Origin: Candidatus Brachythrix odensensis
Lineage (GTDB): Bacteria; Chloroflexota; Anaerolineae; J036; Brachytrichaceae
Length of the DNA stretch: 64,000 nt
Assembly: GCA_016714465.1 (NCBI GenBank)
Contig: JADKDT010000002.1
Coordinates: 62,001 to 126,000, forward strand
Direction of reading: 5' to 3'
Position 1 is the first letter of the stretch. Each line of letters opens with the position of its first letter. Made by a program: the position numbers and the translations under genes. The notes beneath the pieces were generated by a model that did no database searches, had not been told where the DNA came from, and saw nothing but the letters and a program-made list of their open reading frames with translations. This document shows positions 45,338 through 54,184 of the stretch, in pieces.

Positions 45338-46936
45338 ATGAGCCAAGATGACATTCGAAAAGCCATCGCCGACGGCGACGCTGTTCTCGGCGTCGAGTTC
45401 GGTTCGACCCGCATCAAGGCGGTGTTAGTCGACGCAGCCCACGCGCCGATCGCCTCCGGAAGCCATGCCTGGGAAAACCGTCTCGAACACGGAATATGGA
45501 CCTATCCGCTCGAGGAAGTCTGGGCAGGTGCGCAAGACAGTTTCCGCCAGCTGAGCCGTGAGGTGGAAGAGAAGTATCAGGTCTCGCTCGAGGCGCTCGG
45601 CGCGATTGGCTTCAGCGGCATGATGCACGGATACCTGGCATTTGACAAAGACGGCAATCTGCTTGTCCCGTTCCGTACCTGGCGCAATACCATCACCGGG
45701 CCAGCGGCCGCGGCGCTATCGGAGCTGTTCGGCCTTAACATCCCCCAACGCTGGAGCATCGCCCATCTTTATCAGGCAATCCTGAACCAGGAATCCCACG
45801 TCAAAGACATCCACTACATCACCACACTCGCAGGCTACGTCCACTGGCAGCTCACAGGACAAAGAGTCTTGGGCGTCGGCGAGGCCTCGGGGATGTTCCC
45901 CATCGACAGCACGATCAACGAATACGACAAACGCATGCTCGGGCTGTTCAATGCGCAACTTGACGCGCATGAGATCCCCTGGAGGCTTGACGATATCCTG
46001 CCCAAAGTGCTGGTCGCTGGTGACGCCGCCGGGGCGCTCACAGATCGGGGTGCCCGCTTGCTCGATCCCGTTGGCCCGCTAAGGGCCGGGATTCCGCTCT
46101 GCCCGCCGGAAGGCGACGCCGGCACCGGCATGGTCGCCACCAACAGCGTGGCTGAACGGACGGGAAACGTGTCGGCTGGGACCTCCGTCTTTGCGATGAT
46201 CGTGTTGGAAAGGGCGCTCTCGAAGCTGTATCCTGAAATTGACATGGTCACGACGCCGAGCGGGAAACCGGTGGCGATGGTGCACAGCAACAATTGCACC
46301 TCCGACCTGAACGCATGGGTCGCAATCTTCGGCGAGTTCGCACGGGCGCTGGGGGTCGAGGTCAGCCAAGCGGTTCTGTTTGAAACGCTGTACCGGCAAG
46401 CGCTCGCTGCCGAAGCGGACGGCGGCGGGTTGCTGGCCTACAACTACGTTTCAGGTGAACACATCACCCACTTCGAAGAGGGCCGTCCGTTATTCGTCCG
46501 CACTCCCGCAAGTCGCTTCACGCTGGCAAATTTCATGCGCACCCACCTTTTCTCCTCGCTCGGCGCGCTCAGAATCGGCATGGATATTCTGTTCGAGCAG
46601 GAACGAGTCAGGCTCGATCAGCTCCTCGGGCATGGCGGTTTCTTCAAGACGCCCGATGTCGGCCAACACATGATGGCCGCGGCAATGAACGTCCCCGTGT
46701 CGGTGATGGCAACTGCCGGCGAGGGCGGCGCCTGGGGGATGGCCCTGTTGGCTGCCTATCGACTGCGCAAATCGGTTGACGAACGCCTGGAAGACTATCT
46801 CTCAGACAAGGTGTTCGCTGCAGAAAGAGGCACAACGATTGCGCCCGACGAAAAGGATGCGCGGGGATTCGCTGTGTTCATGGAACGTTACAAGAACGGT
46901 CTTGTCATCGAACGCGCCGCGGTGGATTGTTTTTGA
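45338..46936 (+). CDS. araB: L-ribulokinase, FGGY family
   Basis: 532 residues, FGGY sugar kinase. The N-terminal phosphate-binding strand is VLGVEFGSTRIKAVLVD, then GFSGMMHGYLAFD and RTWRNTITG; the C-terminal ATPase half has GNVSAGTSVFAMIV and TAGEGGAWGMALLAAYRL. With araD and araA directly downstream it phosphorylates L-ribulose in arabinose breakdown. It is nearer to the xylulokinase-like AraB form than to E. coli AraB by pattern, so function rests partly on context. ATG 45338 has AGGAG 6 bases upstream. No regulator or transporter gene for arabinose is adjacent. Confidence 0.88.
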   Translation: MSQDDIRKAIADGDAVLGVEFGSTRIKAVLVDAAHAPIASGSHAWENRLEHGIWTYPLEEVWAGAQDSFRQLSREVEEKYQVSLEALGAIGFSGMMHGYLAFDKDGNLLVPFRTWRNTITGPAAAALSELFGLNIPQRWSIAHLYQAILNQESHVKDIHYITTLAGYVHWQLTGQRVLGVGEASGMFPIDSTINEYDKRMLGLFNAQLDAHEIPWRLDDILPKVLVAGDAAGALTDRGARLLDPVGPLRAGIPLCPPEGDAGTGMVATNSVAERTGNVSAGTSVFAMIVLERALSKLYPEIDMVTTPSGKPVAMVHSNNCTSDLNAWVAIFGEFARALGVEVSQAVLFETLYRQALAAEADGGGLLAYNYVSGEHITHFEEGRPLFVRTPASRFTLANFMRTHLFSSLGALRIGMDILFEQERVRLDQLLGHGGFFKTPDVGQHMMAAAMNVPVSVMATAGEGGAWGMALLAAYRLRKSVDERLEDYLSDKVFAAERGTTIAPDEKDARGFAVFMERYKNGLVIERAAVDCF

Positions 46937-47042
46937 AACATGCGCAAAAACGGCGCCTAAACGGAATCCTGGCCCGGCGCAGGCCGGGGCGGAGATATCG
47001 CCGCAGAAACCTGTCTGGTTATAGGAATTCGAGAGAGCAACC

Positions 47043-47744
47043 ATGTTGGAGCAACTGAAGGAACAGGTATTTCGGGCGAATCTCGCGCTTCCAAAGCATG
47101 GCCTGGTCACGTTTACTTTTGGGAATGCCTCAGGCATCGACCGGGAGCTGGGCTTGGTGGTCATCAAGCCTTCCGGAGTTGCCTACGAATCTCTGAAAGC
47201 CGAGGACATGGTCGTCGTGCGACTGGAGACCGCCGAGATTGTTCAAGGAACATTGAGGCCATCCTCCGATACACCCACCCACCTCGGGCTATACAAGGCG
47301 TTTGCCAACATTGGCGGCGTCGTGCACACCCACAGCCGCTGGGCGACGAGCTTCGCCCAGGCCGGGCGCGGAATCGCGGCGCTTGGCACAACGCATGCAG
47401 ATTACTTTCATGGCGAGATTCCCTGCACCCGAAGGATGACGGCGGCTGAGATTCAGGGCGAGTACGAGACCGAGACCGGCCGGGTGATCCGGGAGACTTT
47501 TCAGGGAAAGGATCCTGACGCCATCCCGGCCGTGCTTGTTTACAGCCATGGGCCCTTCGTCTGGGGAGCCGATCCGATGCGGGCCGTCCAGAATGCCGCG
47601 GTCCTGGAGGAAATCGCCTTCCTGAACTTCAACACCCTGCTGCTCTATCCGGGGATTCCACAGATTCAGTCGGAGCTGCTGGAGAAGCACTACCACCGAA
47701 AACACGGCGCTTCTGCCTACTATGGCCAGCAGCATAATTCGTGA
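47043..47744 (+). CDS. araD: L-ribulose-5-phosphate 4-epimerase
   Basis: 233 residues, class II aldolase fold. Motifs: TFGNASGIDRELGLVVIKPS, SSDTPTHLGLY, the zinc site VVHTHSRWATSFAQA, and GTTHADYFHGEIPC. HGPFVWGADP supplies the third metal histidine. It interconverts L-ribulose-5-phosphate and D-xylulose-5-phosphate. The upstream gap (46937-47042) has a CCCGGCGCAGGCCGGGG hairpin and no gene. Confidence 0.95.
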   Translation: MLEQLKEQVFRANLALPKHGLVTFTFGNASGIDRELGLVVIKPSGVAYESLKAEDMVVVRLETAEIVQGTLRPSSDTPTHLGLYKAFANIGGVVHTHSRWATSFAQAGRGIAALGTTHADYFHGEIPCTRRMTAAEIQGEYETETGRVIRETFQGKDPDAIPAVLVYSHGPFVWGADPMRAVQNAAVLEEIAFLNFNTLLLYPGIPQIQSELLEKHYHRKHGASAYYGQQHNS

Positions 47745-47791
47745 CAACGCGCGATGAAACGAACGGTTTGCAGGCTTAAGGAGACAAAGTC

Positions 47792-49296
47792 ATGATCGAT
47801 CTGAAACAATATGAAATCTGGTTTGTAACCGGCAGCCAGCATCTGTATGGCCCGAAGACGCTCGAGGTCGTCGCCGAGCACTCCCGCGCCATCGCTGCGC
47901 ATCTGGCCGCATCGGCTCATATTCCGACTCAGGTGGTCTTCAAGCCTGTTCTGACCACAGCCGACGCGATTCGCGAGCTATGCCTGGAGGCCAACGCCGC
48001 CCCCAACTGCATCGGCCTTGTGACGTGGATGCACACCTTCTCACCCGCAAAGATGTGGATTGCGGGCCTGAGCCTGCTCAAAAAGCCGTTCCTGCATCTG
48101 CACACGCAATTCAACCGCGAGATCCCGTGGTCCGAGATCGACATGGACTTCATGAACCTGAACCAGTCGGCCCACGGCGACCGCGAGTTTGGATTCATTG
48201 GCAGCCGAATGCGGCTTGACCGCAAGGTCGTGGTTGGCCACTGGAGCGACGCCGAGGTCCACACTGAAATCGGGACGTGGACGCGCGCCGCAGCCGCGTG
48301 GGCGGACTGGCAAGGGGCGAAGTTCGCCCGTTTTGGCGACAACATGCGCGATGTTGCGGTAACGGAAGGCAACAAGGTTCAAGCCCAGATCCAGCTCGGC
48401 TATTCGGTGAACGGCTACGGCGTGGGCGACCTCGTCATGACGATACAGGCTGCCGCCGAGGCCGATGTCGATCAGACCGTTCAGGCCTACATGGATGAGT
48501 ATGAGGTCGCATCGGCGCTTCTCCCCGGCGGAGAGCGACACGCAGCCCTGCGCGAGGGCGCGCGCATCGAAGTTGGCCTGCGCGACTTCCTGAGCGCGGG
48601 GCGTTTCAAGGGTTTCACCACGACGTTCGAGGATCTGCATGGGCTGCCGCAATTACCCGGGCTTGCCGTGCAGCGGCTGATGCGGGATGGCTACGGTTTC
48701 GGCGCGGAGGGCGACTGGAAGACGGCCGCGCTCGTGCGGGCCATGAAGGTGATGGACGCTGGCTTGAACGGGGGTGTCAGCTTCATGGAGGACTACACCT
48801 ACCATTTCAGCGCGAACGGCGACAAGGTGCTCGGCGCGCACATGCTGGAGATCTGCGAGTCAATTGCGGCCGGCAAGCCCCGACTGGAGATCCATCCGCT
48901 CTCGATTGGCGGCAAGGCGGATCCCGTGCGCCTGGTCTTCGACGCCAGGTTCGGCCCGGCGATCGGCGCGTCGATGATGGACATGGGCCAGCGCTTCCGC
49001 ATGGTGGCAAATGAAGTGGATGTTGTGCCGACCGATGCGCCGCTGCCCAAACTGCCGGTCGCGCGCGCGTTGTGGCTGCCCCGCCCAAGCCTCAAGGTGG
49101 CGGCCGCGGCCTGGATTTACGCCGGGGCGCGCACCATACCAGTTTTGGCTATGCCATCACGGCGGATCATCTGCGCGACTTTGCCGAAATAGCCGGGATC
49201 GAGTTCCTGCTCATCGACGCGTCCACGCGCGTGGACGCATTCAAGGAAAAGCTGCGCTGGAATGATTTGAGCTATCGAATCGGCAAGCCGGGTTGA
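47792..49296 (+). CDS. araA: L-arabinose isomerase (frame break near 49127)
   Basis: About 500 residues when joined. It interconverts L-arabinose and L-ribulose. ATG 47792 has AAGGAGACAAAG upstream. Motifs: EIWFVTGSQHLYGPKTLEVV, LVTWMHTFSPAKMWIAGL, LHTQFNREIPW, and the metal region GGVSFMEDYTYHF and GAHMLEI. Near 49127 the frame breaks after WIYAGA; HHTSFGYAITADHLRDFAE follows in another frame to the stop at 49294-49296. Adding one G to the GGGG at 49124 restores WIYAGGAHHTSFG, so a homopolymer miscall is likely. The stop leads directly into a 9-base repeat array. Confidence 0.93.
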
Positions 49297-49297
49297 C

Positions 49298-49378
49298 GTT
49301 GATAACGTTGATAACGTTGATAACGTTGATAACGCTGGTAACGTTGGTAACGTTATCAACCTTACCAACGTTATCAAC
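49298..49378. repeat. Array of nine 9-base units (GTTGATAAC type)
   Basis: Units 1-4 are GTTGATAAC, unit 5 GCTGGTAAC, unit 6 GTTGGTAAC; units 7-9 are their inverse (GTTATCAAC, CTTACCAAC, GTTATCAAC). The inversion lets 49325-49341 pair with 49362-49378. It fills the araA-threonine synthase gap. The same unit occurs at the lspA 3' end. Confidence 0.85.
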
Positions 49379-49390
49379 GATAATGCACGT

Positions 49391-50497
49391 ATGGATGCTA
49401 GATGCTCCGCGTGCGGCGCCCTTGCCGACCCCCACCCTTCTGTCTGGCGCTGTGCTTGCGGGGGCGCTTGGGAGCCCATTGAGATCACTGATTTCGATCC
49501 GATGCTGATTGAGCGCGATGATTTTTCGGTTTGGCGCTACCACCGGCTCTTTGGCCTGGGCGCAGAACAACCGCTTTTGCGGATGGGCGTGGGCTGGACG
49601 CCGCTGCTCAACTTAAGCATCTCCGGACGGCCGATCACCTTCAAGCTCGAGTTCATGATGCCGAGCGGGTCCTTCAAAGACCGCGGCACAACGGTGATGA
49701 TCAATCACATGGCGTCCTGGGGCGTGACGTCGGTCGTCGACGACTCCTCCGGCAACGCCGGCGCGTCATTGGCCGCTCACGCCGCGCGGGCGGGCATGCA
49801 GGCTACGATATGCGTGCCGGCGTATGCCTCACCTGCCAAAAAAGCACAGATCGCGGTGTATGGCGCCGAAGTGGTCTCGGTCGAGGGTCCGCGCCGAAAC
49901 GCCGAGCACGCAGCTCAAGCTGCGGCCACCAACGGACGGGTCTACGCCTCGCACGCCTACCAGCCCAGCTACCTCATCGGCCAGATGACGGCGGCCTGGG
50001 AGGTGTGGGAGCAGCTCGGCCGGCGCGCCCCGGATTGGGTCGTGACCCCCGTCGCGCAGGGCGGCAACCTGCTGGGCTATTGGTTCGGGTTTCGCCGGCT
50101 GCGCGCGGCGGGATTGATCGACAAGGAGCCGCGCCTGGTGGCCGTGCAATCGGCCCTGGTAGATCCGGTCGCCGAGGCGCTTGAGCGCGGCCTGGACACG
50201 GTTCCGGGAATCGAGCCCAAGGGCTATACCGTCGCCGAAGGGATCGCGGTCTCACAGCCCGCGCGAGGCAATCGCTTGCTTCAGGCGATTCGCGACACCG
50301 ATGGCGCTGCCATTACGGTTGAGGAGGCGACGATTCTCGACGCCCAGCGCACACTCGCTCGCCAGGGGATCTACGTCGAACCGACCAGCGCCACCGCGGT
50401 CGCGGCCTTGCCTCGCGTGTTCGAGCTGGCCCGCCCGGATGACGTCATTGTCGTGCCTCTTACCGGAAGCGGGCTGAAAGGCGCGCCAAAACTGTAG
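49391..50497 (+). CDS. thrC: Threonine synthase
   Basis: 368 residues, fold-type II PLP enzyme converting O-phosphohomoserine to threonine. An N-terminal zinc ribbon has Cys5/Cys8 and Cys21/Cys23 (CSAC, CAC). The PLP lysine is Lys96 in PSGSFKDRGT, SSGNAGASLAAHAARAG is the phosphate-binding region, and VVPLTGSGLKGAP is near the end. Homologous cysteate or other PLP lyases share these motifs, but the zinc ribbon favours ThrC. The ATG at 49391 lies 12 bases after the 9-mer array and lacks a clear Shine-Dalgarno sequence. Confidence 0.88.
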   Translation: MDARCSACGALADPHPSVWRCACGGAWEPIEITDFDPMLIERDDFSVWRYHRLFGLGAEQPLLRMGVGWTPLLNLSISGRPITFKLEFMMPSGSFKDRGTTVMINHMASWGVTSVVDDSSGNAGASLAAHAARAGMQATICVPAYASPAKKAQIAVYGAEVVSVEGPRRNAEHAAQAAATNGRVYASHAYQPSYLIGQMTAAWEVWEQLGRRAPDWVVTPVAQGGNLLGYWFGFRRLRAAGLIDKEPRLVAVQSALVDPVAEALERGLDTVPGIEPKGYTVAEGIAVSQPARGNRLLQAIRDTDGAAITVEEATILDAQRTLARQGIYVEPTSATAVAALPRVFELARPDDVIVVPLTGSGLKGAPKL

Positions 50498-50500
50498 ACA

Positions 50501-50525
50501 CGCGCGCCACTTTGGGTGGCGCGCG
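50501..50525. repeat. Short hairpin between threonine synthase and DapB-like genes
   Basis: 10-bp arms CGCGCGCCAC / GTGGCGCGCG, loop TTTGG. It ends 5 bases before the AAGGAAA ribosome-binding site of the next gene. Confidence 0.6.
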
Positions 50526-50539
50526 CGCAAGGAAACATC

Positions 50540-51541
50540 ATGACAAAATCGATCCGTGTAATTCAGTACGGGACGGGGCCAATCGGGAGCGCCGTGGCGC
50601 GCCTGATCGCCGACCGGCCGGGCCTCGAGCTCGTGGCCGCGGTTGACGTCGACCCGAAAAAAGCCGGCCAGGACGTTGGCGACGTCATCGGGCTGGGACG
50701 AAAGCTGGGCTTTGCCGTCGTTCCAAAGCTGGCCCAGGTCGGGTCAAAGGCTGAGGTCGTCGCCCACTGCACCAACTCGTATATCGACCAGTTCAAAGGT
50801 CAGATGATCGAGATCCTCGGGGCCGGCTACGATCTGGTTTCGACCTCGGAGGAACTTTCGTTCCCGACGCCGCCGCACCAGGCCGCGGCCGCCGAGATCG
50901 ACGCGGCGGCGAAGAAGGCCGGCAAGAGCGTGCTGGGCACCGGGGTGAACCCAGGCTTCCTGATGGACGCCCTGCCCCTCTTTCTCACCGGGATCTGCCA
51001 GAAAGTCGATCGAATCGCGGTGACCCGCACAATGAATGCATCGAAACGGCGCGGGCCGTTCCAGGCCAAGATCGGTTCAGGGATGACAGTCGAGGCCTTC
51101 ATGGCCAAGATGGCCGAGGGACGGATGGGGCACGTCGGTCTGCCCGAGTCGATGAACATGGTCTTCGATACACTCGGCAAGACCCTGGTGAAGTATGAAT
51201 CGACCGTCGAGCCCGTCGTCGCGGAGCGCCCGATTCACACGAACTTCTTCGACGTACAGCCGGGACTCGTGTGCGGGCTCAAGCAAGTGGCCCGCGGCTA
51301 TGACGAAAACGGCGAGTTCATGACCTTGACCTTCAAGGCCTTTCTCGAGTCCGAGATCGACCACGACCTGGTTGAGATCACGGGCACGCCGAATCTAACG
51401 GTCAAACTCGAGGGCACCAATGGCGACCTGGCGACGGCGGCCATCGCCGTGAACGCCATTCGGCGCGTCTTCGAGGCCGCGCCCGGCCTGGTGACCATGC
51501 GCGATCTGCCGATCGTCACCGCCTGGTCGACACTGCGTTGA
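50540..51541 (+). CDS. DapB-like / 2,4-diaminopentanoate dehydrogenase-like oxidoreductase
   Basis: 333 residues. N-terminal NAD(P)-binding motif IQYGTGPIGSAVARLI, AAVDVDPKKAGQDVG, CTNSYID, then VLGTGVNPGFLMDALP, typical of dihydrodipicolinate-reductase-like proteins such as Ord, which deaminates 2,4-diaminopentanoate. The substrate is not evident; no ornithine-fermentation genes are near, and true DapB would be unneeded with an aminoadipate lysine pathway. AAGGAAA precedes the ATG at 50540. It is followed by a hairpin and the convergent tpx. Confidence 0.8.
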   Translation: MTKSIRVIQYGTGPIGSAVARLIADRPGLELVAAVDVDPKKAGQDVGDVIGLGRKLGFAVVPKLAQVGSKAEVVAHCTNSYIDQFKGQMIEILGAGYDLVSTSEELSFPTPPHQAAAAEIDAAAKKAGKSVLGTGVNPGFLMDALPLFLTGICQKVDRIAVTRTMNASKRRGPFQAKIGSGMTVEAFMAKMAEGRMGHVGLPESMNMVFDTLGKTLVKYESTVEPVVAERPIHTNFFDVQPGLVCGLKQVARGYDENGEFMTLTFKAFLESEIDHDLVEITGTPNLTVKLEGTNGDLATAAIAVNAIRRVFEAAPGLVTMRDLPIVTAWSTLR

Positions 51542-51544
51542 TAT

Positions 51545-51585
51545 CCGGGGCGAGGGATGGCGCTTCGCGCCCTCCCTCGCCCCGG
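51545..51585. terminator. Hairpin between convergent DapB-like and tpx genes
   Basis: 13-bp outer arms 51545-51557 and 51573-51585 (CCGGGGCGAGGGA), inner GGCGC-TTC-GCGCC stem. It starts 3 bases after one stop and ends 6 bases before the opposing stop. No U-tract. Confidence 0.75.
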
Positions 51586-51591
51586 GGTCCA

Positions 51592-52131
51592 CTACAAAGC
51601 GGCTTTGGCCGCGGTTAGGACCGCGTCATAGTCGGGCTGGTCGCCAAGCTTGACCATGTAGTCGACATAGCTCAGCTTGCCGGCACGATCGACGACAAAA
51701 ACGGCTCGCCGGAGGTAGCGGCGCTCCTTGACCAGCAGGCCGTACTTCACCCCGAACTCGGCGTTCAGGACATCCGAGACAGTCTGGACGCGGTCGACGC
51801 CGGCATTCCCGCACCAGCGTTTCTGAGCCATGGGGAAATCGGTGCTGATAACGTAGATTCGGATGTCATCGCCGAGGCTGGCGGCCTCCTGATTGAAGCG
51901 GCGAGTCTCCATATCGCAGGTGGGCGTGTCGAGCGAGGGCACGGCCGCGATGATGACGACCCTGCCGCTGTTTTCACCGACAACGTCGACAGGCGCCCAG
52001 TTGTTGGCGCTGGCGACAAAGTGGGGCGCGAATTCGCCGGCCTTAACATCATTTCCGATGATGGTTGCTGGCTTATCGCCAATACTGATGACATTGGCGC
52101 GCTCGGGCGCGCCCTGAGTGGGATTCGACAT
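51592..52131 (-). CDS. tpx: Thiol peroxidase (atypical 2-Cys peroxiredoxin)
   Basis: 179 residues. Peroxidatic Cys72 is in SLDTPTCDMETRRFN and resolving Cys107 in QKRWCGNAG, 35 apart, as in Tpx. It reduces hydroperoxides using thioredoxin. GGAGAAG lies 12 bases before the ATG at 52131. It converges on the DapB-like gene. Confidence 0.95.
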   Translation of the reverse strand: MSNPTQGAPERANVISIGDKPATIIGNDVKAGEFAPHFVASANNWAPVDVVGENSGRVVIIAAVPSLDTPTCDMETRRFNQEAASLGDDIRIYVISTDFPMAQKRWCGNAGVDRVQTVSDVLNAEFGVKYGLLVKERRYLRRAVFVVDRAGKLSYVDYMVKLGDQPDYDAVLTAAKAAL

Positions 52132-52227
52132 GAGTTTGTGGGCTTCTCCAGAGATGTATTCCTGCGCCAGGGGCGCCGGGACCTCTATTTTGCCCTATCC
52201 GCCTGGAAGTCGTCCCAAGAAGTGGGT

Positions 52228-52274
52228 GGCGAGATTCTCATTCCCCCGCTTCGCGGGGGAATGAGAATCTCGCC
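52228..52274. repeat. Intergenic hairpin, GGCGAGAT family, perfect 22-bp arms
   Basis: Arms 52228-52249 and 52253-52274, core CCCCCGC-TTC-GCGGGGG. It lies between the stop of the membrane protein gene (52293) and the tpx start, on the same strand. Confidence 0.8.
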
Positions 52275-52292
52275 GACGTCTTTGAAGTGCCT

Positions 52293-53174
52293 CTAGGCCT
52301 TCCCACGCAGGACGCGCTTGACGGAGCGCAGGGTCTGAGAAGTGGCTGCCGGCGACGCAACAATGGTGTCGCCTGGAAGCAACAGGTCCCGATCACTGCC
52401 ACCCGCCCCGCCCTGCGCGACTGAGACGTTTTGAAGCGCGTTGCGGATCGCAGCGCCCTGGGCAAGCTGGGCAAGGTTGGCCACCCCATTTCGGAACTCC
52501 TGAAGCGTGCCGATCAAGGTATGCAACGGACCCGGTCCAGCACCAATCAGGAGACCGGTCAGCAGCACATCCGCCGCCAGCGGAAGGCGAATGCCCGCGG
52601 CATTCAACAAGGCAAGCCGCGCGCTCGCCGCGATGGCCAACCCCAGGACAAAGCTGCCAAGCAGCGTGATGGCGCGCTTGACCGCGACGTACTCAGCTGA
52701 CTTCACCGTGTCGGCAATGCGATCCTTGGCGGCTTGCAGGCGGCCCTCGGCTGTCTCGAGAATAGCGTACTGCGCCGCTTGTTCATCAGGCTTTGTCACG
52801 ACCGCCAGGGCCGAAACGGCCGACTCCACCGCGGTCTCGGCGCTGAGCAATTCATCACGCATCCACTTGACGCCGGAGCGCGCGCTGCCAACCAGGCCGC
52901 TGACAGTCAGGGCGAAACGCTCGATGGTGTCAAAGACGATCTCCCAGAACCGCTCGATGGCAATCGCGATGGCGACAAATGGAGCCAGCACCTGCGACAG
53001 GTCGGCGCTGCCCGTGACTGGCTCACCGCTTATCGCCCCGATTCGCACCAGGAGAAGCAGCAATCCACCGGCCAGCCCAACAATGACGAGCAGAAAGAGC
53101 AGATTGCGCGCGCCCGGAGTCCATTGGAGGCCGCGGGCCGGCCCGGCCGGCGCGTTTCGATTGTCGCTATTCAA
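52293..53174 (-). CDS. Hypothetical membrane protein
   Basis: 293 residues. Strong hydrophobic segments: NLLFLLVIVGLAGGLLLLLV, VLAPFVAIAIAIERFWEIVF, ITLLGSFVLGLAIAASARLA and ADVLLTGLLIGAGPG. A charged helical region between the second and third (ETAEGRLQAAKDRIADTVK) may be cytoplasmic. The start is TTG at 53174, chosen for the excellent GGAGG five bases upstream. No family recognised. Confidence 0.78.
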   Translation of the reverse strand: MNSDNRNAPAGPARGLQWTPGARNLLFLLVIVGLAGGLLLLLVRIGAISGEPVTGSADLSQVLAPFVAIAIAIERFWEIVFDTIERFALTVSGLVGSARSGVKWMRDELLSAETAVESAVSALAVVTKPDEQAAQYAILETAEGRLQAAKDRIADTVKSAEYVAVKRAITLLGSFVLGLAIAASARLALLNAAGIRLPLAADVLLTGLLIGAGPGPLHTLIGTLQEFRNGVANLAQLAQGAAIRNALQNVSVAQGGAGGSDRDLLLPGDTIVASPAATSQTLRSVKRVLRGKA

Positions 53175-53216
53175 GATGTCCTCCGGTCAGTACGAGCTCG
53201 CGCCAGTCTTTGATGT

Positions 53217-53259
53217 CTGACGGCGTATTCCCCGGCGAACGCGGGGAATACGCCGTCAG
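53217..53259. repeat. Intergenic hairpin, perfect 18-bp arms
   Basis: Arms 53217-53234 and 53242-53259, loop GCGAACG, core ATTCCCCG/CGGGGAAT. It lies between the membrane protein gene and the PfkB kinase gene. Confidence 0.75.
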
Positions 53260-53332
53260 GTTGTTGATTTGACAAGCTCATATGGTTTATCCGCGCATGG
53301 CAATTGTGTCAAGGGACGTTGATACAACCAGG

Positions 53333-54163
53333 TCATTCAAGCAATGCTGCCGGACCCGCCTGCTCAATGACGCGCCCCGCGGCGATGACGCCCGCGCGGG
53401 CGGCGGCGCAGGCGTCATCGCCCAACGTAATGCGGGCCAGGGTTGTCCCGCAAAACGCATCCCCGGCGCCGGTCGGGTCAACCTCGAACGCGGTCGACGC
53501 TGGCGCGTGGCAGGCTCGCCCCTCGGCGATCGCCCAAGCGCCGCGCTCGGCCCGAGTGACGAATGTGGCACGCCGAGCCAGTCCCGGATTCCCGATGGCA
53601 TCGCATGGCTCAATATCGCCGAGCACAGTACGCGCTTCGTTCTCATTCATAAAGAAGTAGTCAGCCGCGGCGAGCAATCCGCGCACCGTGGCGGTCTCAG
53701 CCTGGGCGATTCGGCCATAGGTGCCTATCGAAAGCGCGCGGCAGCCACGCGCTCTGCAAGCGGAGGCGAAAGCGGCCTGGCGCGCGGCTGAGCGTAAGGC
53801 CGCGATGTGGACGATGTCATACCACCCGAGATCACCGGGCAAATCGGCAGGATCGAGAGCCGCCTCCCCGCCCCATGAGGCGCTGATCAGGGTGGCCCGC
53901 CCGCCACCGTGGTGGGCGATTTCGAGTCGCGGCAGATCAGCGAGCTCGACCAGCGGACCAAGCCAGGACAGGCGCAGGGCCGCCTGACCCAAGGGCGCGG
54001 GCCACAGGCGCAATCGCGGCCCAAACAAGTCAACCTCGGCGCCTGCGGCGGCCATGCCGAGGGCCGTATAGAGTCCGGCTCCGCCGGCCGCCTCGAGCGG
54101 CCCGCGGTCGGGCAAGTGAAGCGAGTCCAGGGAAGCGAGACCGATGACAAGGAGTCTGGGCAT
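53333..54163 (-). CDS. PfkB-family carbohydrate/nucleoside kinase
   Basis: 276 residues from the ATG at 54163. The N-terminal GG-type motif is in EAAGGAGLYTALGMAAAGAEV; the C-terminal DPTGAGDAFCGTTL is the PfkB anion-hole/catalytic motif with Asp as base. FFMNENEART is also typical. The family phosphorylates sugars or nucleosides; the substrate cannot be named. The gene starts back to back with mpg, with overlapping -10 boxes between them. Confidence 0.85.
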   Translation of the reverse strand: MPRLLVIGLASLDSLHLPDRGPLEAAGGAGLYTALGMAAAGAEVDLFGPRLRLWPAPLGQAALRLSWLGPLVELADLPRLEIAHHGGGRATLISASWGGEAALDPADLPGDLGWYDIVHIAALRSAARQAAFASACRARGCRALSIGTYGRIAQAETATVRGLLAAADYFFMNENEARTVLGDIEPCDAIGNPGLARRATFVTRAERGAWAIAEGRACHAPASTAFEVDPTGAGDAFCGTTLARITLGDDACAAARAGVIAAGRVIEQAGPAALLE

Positions 54164-54172
54164 GGAGATGGT

Positions 54173-54179
54173 CATAATA
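54173..54179. promoter_or_regulatory. Overlapping divergent -10 boxes of the PfkB kinase and mpg genes
   Basis: Plus strand CATAAT (54173-54178) is 6 bases before the mpg ATG. Minus strand TATTAT (54179-54174) is 10 bases before the kinase ATG. The same bases serve both strands, so the two transcripts must compete. Confidence 0.55.
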
Positions 54180-54184
54180 CGCCC

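Noticed and set aside
19097..49296. Calling lysY, lysJ, glmS and araA pseudogenes
   Set aside because: All catalytic motifs remain, and several breaks are repaired by one base in a homopolymer, which points to sequence error.
49298..49378. Replication origin iterons or a CRISPR array
   Set aside because: Units are 9 bases with no spacers, no DnaA boxes and no rep or cas gene nearby.
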